Assembly: GCA_016302545.1 (NCBI GenBank)
Contig: JAEDNK010000074.1
Span: 1-7,202 of the forward strand
Reading direction: 5' to 3'
DNA from: Bacillota bacterium
GTDB taxonomy: Bacteria; Bacillota; Clostridia; Peptostreptococcales; Anaerovoracaceae
Length of the DNA: 7,202 bases
Under the pieces are notes generated by a model, which saw nothing but the letters and a program-made list of their open reading frames with translations, ran no database searches and was not told where the DNA came from. Both the position numbers and the translations under genes were made by a program. Of the stretch, positions 1 to 4,626 are shown in pieces (the first letter of the stretch is position 1; the number at the start of each line of letters is the position of its first letter).

Positions 1-108
1 TACTAAGGGTATTAGGGGGCGTCATCCTATGGACGTTGCAGAAGGGCGAAGGACATGGTAAAATGAGAAAAGCAAAAGCACCGATAAAAGCAATGGGAGG
101 CGCGATTT
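1..108 (+). other. Left-edge region upstream of the aminopeptidase gene; possible 3' end of an unseen upstream gene
   Basis: No complete gene fits here. Two forward frames are open from the left edge. One ends at the TAA at 59-61 and reads as a polar peptide. The other runs from base 3 to the TGA at 138-140, overlapping the next gene by 32 bases; it reads as a short hydrophobic stretch (VLGGVILWTL) followed by a basic, glycine-rich tail, which could be the last membrane helix and cytoplasmic tail of an upstream membrane protein. Neither frame is long enough to decide, and both may be chance. Sequence to the left of the window would settle it. Confidence 0.25.
36..64 (+). promoter_or_regulatory. 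Candidate sigma-A promoter for the aminopeptidase gene
   Basis: TAAAAT at 59-64 matches the -10 consensus at five of six bases and is preceded by an extended -10 TG at 56-57. TTGCAG at 36-41 is a weak -35 (three of six) at a 17-base spacing. Transcription would begin near 71, giving a leader of about 38 bases with the ribosome binding site GGGAGG at 95-100. It was identified by eye only. Confidence 0.4.
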
Positions 109-1890
109 ATGAGACAGCAGCTTATAGCACTTCGTCGTGAGCTGAAGGCGGAGGGCATTGACGCATATATAATACCGACAACGGACTTCCACGGGTCTGA
201 GTATGTGAACGAATATTTTAAGTGCAGGGAGTTTTTTTCCGGCTTTACGGGTTCGGCCGGAACCCTGCTTGTAACCGCTGACCGGGCAGGACTGTGGACT
301 GACGGCAGATATTTTCTTCAGGCAGAGGCTGAGCTCAAGGGAAGCGGTATAGAGCTTATGAAGGAAAGGGAGCCGAAGGTTCCGACCATGGAGGAATATC
401 TGAAAGGACATCTGCCCAAGGGAAGCTGCATCGGCTTTGACGGCAGAGTGGTAAGCTTCAGGCAGGCACGGGAATATGAGGAACGCTTTACAATACGCTG
501 GAATGAGGATCTGGCGGGCAGAATATGGGAGAAATGGACGGAGGACGGCAGACCGCCCATACAACCATCGCCTATATACGATATACCCCTTTCCGTAACG
601 GGAGAAGGGGCAGCATCAAAGCTTCAGCGCCTCCGACTTGCGATGGAGAAGAAGGGGGTGGACATGCACCTGATTACCTGCCTTGAAGAAATCGCCTGGT
701 TGTATAATCTCAGAGGCGGCGATGTGGACCACACTCCGGTGTTCTTTGCTTTCCTGCTCATCGAACCTGAGGGTGAAAGGCTGTATGTGCTTGATGAGAG
801 CTTTAAGGGCAGCAGAGCCGCAGAGAAGCTGCCGGAGACGACGGAGATTTTGCCATATTTTCAGATATTTGAGGATTTGAAGACTCTGCCGGAAGGGAAG
901 CTTTTGCTTTCTTCGGAAAGGGTCAGCTATGCCATGGTGAAATGTCTTCCAAAATGTGTGGAGGTTGTTGACGGTGATGATCCGGCAGAGCTTATGAAAG
1001 CTATAAAAAATTACACGGAAATCAGCTGTACCAAGGAGGCCCACAGAAGAGACGGCGCGGCGGTGACGCAGTTTATTTATCGTCTGAAAAAAGCTTTGAA
1101 GCAGGGCAAAAGTCTTACGGAGGTCGATGCGGCAGACTGCCTTTTGGAAGAAAGACGGAGGCAGAGGGGATTTAAGGACCTGAGCTTTTCCACTATAGCG
1201 GCCTACGGCCCTAACGGAGCCATCGTCCATTACGACCCGTCGCCGGAAAGCTGTGGGACCTTGAAACCCGAGGGCTTTCTGCTGCTGGACTCAGGCGGTC
1301 AGTACCATGACGGAACCACAGACATTACCCGAACTATTGCGCTGGGGTCGCTGACGATGGAAATGAAGAGAAACTACACTCTGGTCCTGAAGAGCCACAT
1401 AGCGCTGGCATCGGCACGCTTTCCGGAAGGAACCACAGGAGCGGAGCTTGACCGCATTGCGAGAGCGCCTCTGGCAGCGGCAGGTCTTGACTTTAACCAC
1501 GGCACGGGTCACGGTGTGGGGCATATGCTCAGCGTTCACGAAGGACCGAACAAGATCAGCCCTCTGGGCGGTGACAGCATAATAAGAGAAGGAATGATAA
1601 CAAGCGACGAGCCGGGGCTGTATCTGACCGGACGGTACGGCATCAGACTTGAAAACGAAATCCTCTGCGTAAGGGGAGAGGACGGAATGCTGGAATTCGA
1701 GCCTATTACCTGGTGCCCTTGGGAGAAAGAGGCAATCCTGGGGGAGATGCTGACGGAGAAAGAAAAAAAGTGGCTTAAGGATTACCACAGCATGGTGCAT
1801 GAAAACCTTAAGCCTCTTGTTGACGATGAAACCGCAGCTTGGCTAGACGCCATTACGGGTGAAGCGTCGTTTCCTTTACTTCTTTTCTAA
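109..1890 (+). CDS. Aminopeptidase P family protein (Xaa-Pro aminopeptidase, peptidase M24B)
   Basis: This is a cytoplasmic metallopeptidase expected to remove the N-terminal residue from peptides with proline in second position, usually with two Mn2+ ions. The 593-residue length fits the long three-domain APP1 form rather than the roughly 440-residue E. coli PepP form. Two creatinase-like N-terminal domains (about 3-130 and 150-310) precede the pita-bread catalytic domain (about 310-530) and a short C-terminal M24 tail domain with a WCPWEKEAI motif. All five metal ligands are visible: D394 and D405 in DSGGQYHDGTTDITRT, H468 in HGTGHGVGH, E501 in SDEPGLY and E515 in RLENE; H477 in HEGP is the usual second active-site histidine. 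The ATG is supported by GGGAGG eight bases upstream. There is no signal peptide. The 3' end overlaps the convergent membrane-protein gene by 38 bases. The family is certain; the exact peptide preference is inferred. Confidence 0.95.
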   Translation: MRQQLIALRRELKAEGIDAYIIPTTDFHGSEYVNEYFKCREFFSGFTGSAGTLLVTADRAGLWTDGRYFLQAEAELKGSGIELMKEREPKVPTMEEYLKGHLPKGSCIGFDGRVVSFRQAREYEERFTIRWNEDLAGRIWEKWTEDGRPPIQPSPIYDIPLSVTGEGAASKLQRLRLAMEKKGVDMHLITCLEEIAWLYNLRGGDVDHTPVFFAFLLIEPEGERLYVLDESFKGSRAAEKLPETTEILPYFQIFEDLKTLPEGKLLLSSERVSYAMVKCLPKCVEVVDGDDPAELMKAIKNYTEISCTKEAHRRDGAAVTQFIYRLKKALKQGKSLTEVDAADCLLEERRRQRGFKDLSFSTIAAYGPNGAIVHYDPSPESCGTLKPEGFLLLDSGGQYHDGTTDITRTIALGSLTMEMKRNYTLVLKSHIALASARFPEGTTGAELDRIARAPLAAAGLDFNHGTGHGVGHMLSVHEGPNKISPLGGDSIIREGMITSDEPGLYLTGRYGIRLENEILCVRGEDGMLEFEPITWCPWEKEAILGEMLTEKEKKWLKDYHSMVHENLKPLVDDETAAWLDAITGEASFPLLLF

Positions 1891-2416
1891 GAGTTTTTGT
1901 AAATATTATGTCGGCAACAAGGTCGAAAACGCCGCTGGCGAGGAGGCCGATGCCAAGCATAACCAGAAGTATTTTCATAGTTGAGAAGGGGTTCACCATG
2001 ACGACGATACCGAAGATGGTTATGACGGCAGATACAGCCATAACGCCTTTCCGGTAGCCAAAGCCGAATTTTTTCAGGTTGAGGACATTCTGCATTCCTT
2101 CGATGCCTTTGAAGGTGATCATGAATCCCAGCACGAACGGAACCAGCAGGATGAACATGGTACTCTTCATGAGAACAAAAAGTCCCAGCAGAATAAGGCT
2201 TATTCCGATGGCGAAACCGTTGGTGTCCTCGGCGATTCTGGTTTCAACCTTTGTAGCCATATACGAAATCAGCTTGATGACACCCAGGATGATGGCGGCT
2301 GCCGCAAGCAGGTAGCAGAAAGCATCCTCCACCATTGTGGGCTTCAGTACGAGGGCCAGACCCAGCAAAATGTAAATGAGGGATGATACAAACTTGGAAA
2401 TATTTTTGTTTTTCAT
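1853..2416 (-). CDS. DUF308 / HdeD-like membrane protein
   Basis: This small integral membrane protein of 187 residues has about six predicted helices, at roughly residues 10-26, 32-53, 68-83, 86-104, 124-142 and 148-172. Repeated patterns such as ILLGLALVLKP, LLGLFVLMKS and IFGIVVMVNPF, in which a helix ends in a short polar turn, are typical of the DUF308 (HdeD) family. HdeD is linked to acid resistance in enterobacteria, but the molecular function of the clostridial members is unknown and I do not assign one. The ends are basic or charged, with no signal peptide or enzymatic motif. The start codon (complement of 2414-2416) has a GAGG ribosome binding site eight bases upstream (complement of 2425-2428). 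It is divergent from the FAD dehydrogenase gene and convergent with the aminopeptidase gene, so it is probably transcribed alone. Confidence 0.85.
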   Translation of the reverse strand: MKNKNISKFVSSLIYILLGLALVLKPTMVEDAFCYLLAAAAIILGVIKLISYMATKVETRIAEDTNGFAIGISLILLGLFVLMKSTMFILLVPFVLGFMITFKGIEGMQNVLNLKKFGFGYRKGVMAVSAVITIFGIVVMVNPFSTMKILLVMLGIGLLASGVFDLVADIIFTKTLRKEVKETTLHP

Positions 2417-2437
2417 TTTTATTACCTCGATTCTTGC

Positions 2438-2465
2438 GATATATGACTATTTTTGTCCGTCTCAA
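2438..2465 (-). promoter_or_regulatory. Candidate promoter for the DUF308 membrane-protein gene
   Basis: On the minus strand TTGAGA (complement of 2460-2465) matches the -35 consensus at five of six bases. TATATC (complement of 2438-2443) matches the -10 at four of six, with a 16-base spacing. Transcription would start near 2431, leaving a leader of only about 15 bases that still contains the GAGG. The short leader makes this tentative. Confidence 0.3.
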
Positions 2466-2467
2466 TT

Positions 2468-2487
2468 AGTCAGCCGAGTGGCTAACT
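2468..2487. promoter_or_regulatory. Imperfect inverted repeat, possible operator in the divergent promoter region
   Basis: AGTCAGCC (2468-2475) and GGCTAACT (2480-2487) are inverted copies with one mismatch, around the four-base centre GAGT. The element lies immediately upstream of the candidate -35 of the membrane-protein gene and over the expected -35 region of the FAD dehydrogenase gene. That is a fitting place for a shared repressor or activator site. I cannot assign a regulator family. It is too far from any stop codon to be a terminator. Confidence 0.35.
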
Positions 2488-2493
2488 TATCTT

Positions 2494-2503
2494 TGCATAT
2501 ATT
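2494..2503 (+). promoter_or_regulatory. Candidate -10 element for the FAD dehydrogenase gene
   Basis: TATATT at 2498-2503 matches the -10 consensus at five of six bases, with a TG at 2494-2495 one base further upstream than a standard extended -10. No good -35 is present 16-18 bases upstream (2475-2480 reads CGAGTG), and that region is taken by the inverted repeat at 2468-2487. Activator dependence is possible but not shown. Start of transcription would fall near 2510, inside the next inverted repeat. Confidence 0.3.
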
Positions 2504-2504
2504 C

Positions 2505-2534
2505 TACCATTGAAATCGGCCGCGGTCAATGGTA
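2505..2534. repeat. Perfect 9-bp inverted repeat in the FAD dehydrogenase leader
   Basis: TACCATTGA (2505-2513) and TCAATGGTA (2526-2534) are perfect inverted copies separated by a GC-rich 12-base spacer that itself contains overlapping palindromes (CGGCCG and CCGCGG). It lies just downstream of the candidate -10 and 21 bases before the ribosome binding site (2556-2561). It could be an operator at the transcription start or a hairpin in the leader RNA. No run of T follows, so it is not an intrinsic terminator. Confidence 0.5.
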
Positions 2535-2569
2535 TGCTGGAAGACGAAATGAATTAGGAGGATTGGAAT

Positions 2570-3994
2570 ATGAAATGTGATGTAGTTATAGTTGGAGCAG
2601 GACCTGCCGGAATCTTTACTGCGCTGGAAATGATAAGACAGGGGAGCAGCAAGAAAATCGTAATCATAGAAAAGGGCCGCGCCATCGAAAACCGCAGATG
2701 CCCTAAGAATACCACAAAAAAATGCGTGAACTGCAGACCTTGCAGCATTACCACCGGCTTTTCCGGAGCGGGAGCATTTTCTGACGGAAAGCTTTCCTTA
2801 AGCTACGAGGTAGGGGGAGACCTGCCCAATCTTATCGGCGAGGATTTTGCCCGGGAAATGATAGATTACACAGACAAGATATATCTGGAATTCGGTGCGG
2901 ATACCAAGGTTGAAGGTATCGGTCAGACGGAAAAGGTCAAGGATATAAGAAAGAGGGCTATCCAGGCAGGACTCAAGCTGGTGGACTGCCCTATACGCCA
3001 TCTGGGGACGGAAAAAGCTCAGGAGATTTATCTTGCCATCGAGAAGTTCCTGCAGGAAAAGGGCGTGGAAATACTTTTCGGCTATAACTGCAGCGATGTG
3101 ATTCTGGAGGATGGCACCTGCAGAGGCGTGGTGATAGAAAAGGAAAACGCTTCCGACGGCGGCTCCGACAATAGCCAAGGCAGCGGCAGAATTGAAATTT
3201 CGGCAGGCCACACGGTAATCGCCACAGGTCGCCGCGGCGCCGAGTGGCTGGAAAATATCTGCGCAAGGTACGACATTGCCCACGCGCCGGGCACCGTTGA
3301 CATCGGCGTGCGGGTAGAGGTGAGAAACGAGATCATGGAGGATGTAAACAATGTTCTCTACGAATCCAAGCTCATTGGTTATCCTCAGCCTTTCAGAAAC
3401 AAGGTGAGAACTTTCTGTCAGAACCCGGGCGGCTTCGTCAGCCAGGAAAATTACGACAACGACCTTGCGGTAGTAAACGGCCATTCATACAAGGAACTCA
3501 AATCGGGCAATACCAATCTTGCCATTTTGTGCTCCCACGATTTTACTGAGCCTTTCAACCAGCCTATCGAGTACGCGAGGAAAATCGGCGAGGTCACCAA
3601 CATGCTTGGTGCCGGACACATTCTGGTGCAGCGCTACGGCGATATTCTGGACGGCAAGCGCACCTGGGAAAAGGAGCTTTCACGCTCCAATGTAAAGCCT
3701 ACTCTGCCTGACGCCGTGGCAGGTGACATTACCGCCGCCATGCCGTATCGGGCAATGATAAACATAATCAACTTTATTCAGGCTGTGGATCATGTGGTAC
3801 CGGGCTTTGCCGCGGCAGAAACTCTGCTCTATTCACCGGAGCTCAAGTTCTACAGCAACAAGGTGAAGATGGATACCGATTTCAATACAAATGTTGCCGG
3901 GCTTCACTGCCTGGGCGATTCCAGCGGCTGGACCAGAGGTCTGATGATGGCCTCTGCTATGGGGGTAATAATGGGTCGCAAGCTGGCGGAATGA
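2570..3994 (+). CDS. NAD(P)/FAD-dependent oxidoreductase, uncharacterised COG2509-type dehydrogenase
   Basis: This 474-residue soluble flavoprotein probably oxidises or reduces an unknown substrate with bound FAD. The N-terminus is a Rossmann fold with the dinucleotide motif VGAGPAG (G9, G11, G14) and an acidic strand end (IIEKG). ATGRRGAEWL is the second family motif, and LGDSSGW with D450 near the C-terminus is the usual FAD ribityl-binding GD motif. After the Rossmann motif come four cysteines, C44, C52, C55 and C58 (C-x7-C-x2-C-x2-C), followed by GFSGAGAFSDGKL, a signature I recall from COG2509. The start is supported by AGGAGG (2556-2561) eight bases before the ATG. It has its own upstream region and is separated from hydC by 146 bases, so it is probably a single-gene unit. 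Similarity to GidA, HI0933 or thiazole-synthase folds is only at the level of the FAD domain. The fold is sure; the reaction is not known. Confidence 0.88.
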   Translation: MKCDVVIVGAGPAGIFTALEMIRQGSSKKIVIIEKGRAIENRRCPKNTTKKCVNCRPCSITTGFSGAGAFSDGKLSLSYEVGGDLPNLIGEDFAREMIDYTDKIYLEFGADTKVEGIGQTEKVKDIRKRAIQAGLKLVDCPIRHLGTEKAQEIYLAIEKFLQEKGVEILFGYNCSDVILEDGTCRGVVIEKENASDGGSDNSQGSGRIEISAGHTVIATGRRGAEWLENICARYDIAHAPGTVDIGVRVEVRNEIMEDVNNVLYESKLIGYPQPFRNKVRTFCQNPGGFVSQENYDNDLAVVNGHSYKELKSGNTNLAILCSHDFTEPFNQPIEYARKIGEVTNMLGAGHILVQRYGDILDGKRTWEKELSRSNVKPTLPDAVAGDITAAMPYRAMINIINFIQAVDHVVPGFAAAETLLYSPELKFYSNKVKMDTDFNTNVAGLHCLGDSSGWTRGLMMASAMGVIMGRKLAE

Positions 3995-4063
3995 TGGCAG
4001 ATAGATAATAAAGAAAAAGGAAATTCTAAAACCAAAAAAACAATATTTTTTTCTCACTTTTGC
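3995..4063. other. AT-rich spacer after the FAD dehydrogenase gene, no clear terminator
   Basis: This stretch is A-rich and then T-rich. A seven-base A run (4034-4040) faces a seven-base T run (4046-4052) across the loop CAATA, which could form an A:U-only hairpin. It lacks the GC stem expected of an intrinsic terminator. No reading frame of interest is present. Confidence 0.4.
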
Positions 4064-4082
4064 TTGTGAATTATGTATACAA
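4064..4082. promoter_or_regulatory. Imperfect Rex-like operator over the hydC promoter
   Basis: The 19 bases TTGTGAATTATGTATACAA begin with a perfect Rex half-site (TTGTGAA) and end with ACAA in the inverted orientation. Rex operators are usually 18 bp, TTGTGAA-N4-TTCACAA or TTGTTAA-N4-TTAACAA. Here the right half matches TTCACAA at five of seven bases and the spacer is one base longer. Rex is an NADH/NAD+-sensing repressor, so control of an NADH-linked hydrogenase would make sense. The imperfect spacing keeps confidence low. Confidence 0.3.
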
Positions 4083-4092
4083 ATGTTAATAT
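4064..4092 (+). promoter_or_regulatory. Candidate promoter of the hydCBA operon
   Basis: TTGTGA at 4064-4069 (four of six to the -35 consensus) and TAATAT at 4087-4092 (four of six to the -10) are separated by exactly 17 bases, with an extended -10 TG at 4084-4085. Transcription would start near 4099, giving a leader of about 42 bases that ends with the ribosome binding site AAGGAG (4126-4131). It is the best candidate in the spacer, judged by eye. Confidence 0.4.
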
Positions 4093-4098
4093 GTTAAT
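4083..4098. repeat. Perfect tandem repeat of ATGTTAAT (two copies)
   Basis: ATGTTAAT occurs twice head to tail with no gap, covering the candidate -10 of the hydC promoter. The region is AT-rich, so chance is possible, but an exact 8-bp duplication at the promoter core may also be a direct-repeat binding site. Confidence 0.6.
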
Positions 4099-4106
4099 CA
4101 GCTGAT
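4097..4106. promoter_or_regulatory. 10-bp palindrome ATCAGCTGAT at the expected hydC transcription start
   Basis: ATCAGCTGAT is a perfect palindrome, and after one mismatch on each side two more base pairs match. It covers the predicted start of transcription, where a bound repressor would block initiation. No regulator can be named from the sequence. Confidence 0.3.
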
Positions 4107-4140
4107 AAAGAATTAATCGCAAGTTAAGGAGAACGAGTTT

Positions 4141-4626
4141 ATGTGTTGTGAAAACCAAGCTTTAATGGAAGAAATGCTGACAAAGGTAATCGAAGAGCAT
4201 AAGCATATGCCGGGTGCCCTTATTCCGGTCCTTCACGAGGCACAGGGAATATACGGCTATCTTCCGGAGGAAGTGATGAAGAAAATCTCTGACGGCCTGG
4301 GAGTGCCCGTAGCCAAGGTGTACGGCGTTGCCACCTTTTACTCCCAGTTTTCCCTTACCAAAAAGGGAAAATACAGAATCAATGTCTGCATGGGTACAGC
4401 CTGCTATGTAAAAGGCTCTGCGGACATACTCAACAAGCTTAAAGAAAGGCTGGCAATTGAGGTAGGCGAATGTACTGAGGACGGCAAGTTCTCTCTGGAT
4501 GCCTGCCGCTGCATAGGGGCCTGCGGACTGGCGCCTGTAATCACGGTAAACGACGAGGTTTACGGCCGTCTTACGGAAGCCGATGTTGACAGAATTATCG
4601 ACAAGTATGAGCAGATGGAGGCATAG
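4141..4626 (+). CDS. hydC: NADH-linked [FeFe]-hydrogenase subunit HydC (NuoE-like, 24 kDa complex I family)
   Basis: This is the small thioredoxin-like subunit of a cytoplasmic NAD(H)-dependent hydrogenase. It carries one [2Fe-2S] cluster and packs against the flavin subunit. At 161 residues it has the normal size. A helical N-terminal half (residues 1-75, with the family motifs LIPVLHEAQGIYGYLP and VYGVATFYSQF) is followed by the thioredoxin-like domain. Cluster ligands are C83 and C88 (CMGTAC) and C124 and C128 (CIGACGLAP); C122 is an extra cysteine next to the third ligand. The ATG has AAGGAG nine bases upstream. It is first of three co-directional genes, and its TAG stop shares one base with the GTG of hydB. 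The same fold serves NuoE of complex I and formate dehydrogenases; the hydB and hydA neighbours decide the hydrogenase role. Confidence 0.93.
   Translation: MCCENQALMEEMLTKVIEEHKHMPGALIPVLHEAQGIYGYLPEEVMKKISDGLGVPVAKVYGVATFYSQFSLTKKGKYRINVCMGTACYVKGSADILNKLKERLAIEVGECTEDGKFSLDACRCIGACGLAPVITVNDEVYGRLTEADVDRIIDKYEQMEA
4617..4621 (+). promoter_or_regulatory. hydB ribosome binding site inside the end of hydC
   Basis: GGAGG lies within the last codons of hydC. It stands four bases before the GTG at 4626 and ten before the in-frame ATG at 4632, so neither spacing is ideal and the true hydB start is open between the two. Either way translation of hydB is probably coupled to that of hydC. Confidence 0.6.

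Noticed and set aside
22..564. Long minus-strand open frame opposite the start of the aminopeptidase gene
   Set aside because: It lies antisense to a gene with clear family motifs, has no recognisable domain, and its composition is that of a shadow frame.
616..1800. Two further minus-strand open frames (616-1230 and 1291-1800) inside the aminopeptidase gene
   Set aside because: They are antisense to conserved catalytic sequence, with no ribosome binding site and no family resemblance.
1846..1868. Hairpin GACGC...GCGTC followed by a T-rich stretch as terminator of the aminopeptidase gene
   Set aside because: The stem is only five pairs with a 13-base loop, it lies inside the coding sequence, and the T-rich part is interrupted.
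2417..2569. Riboswitch or T-box in the divergent intergenic region
   Set aside because: The leader is too short and I see no conserved riboswitch core or T-box sequence, only the two simple inverted repeats.
2798..3484. 228-codon minus-strand frame inside the FAD dehydrogenase gene
   Set aside because: It is fully covered by a well-supported gene on the other strand, and its translation shows no motif.
4034..4052. A-run and T-run hairpin as terminator of the FAD dehydrogenase gene
   Set aside because: A stem made only of A:U pairs is too weak for an intrinsic terminator; homopolymer runs are expected in this AT-rich spacer.
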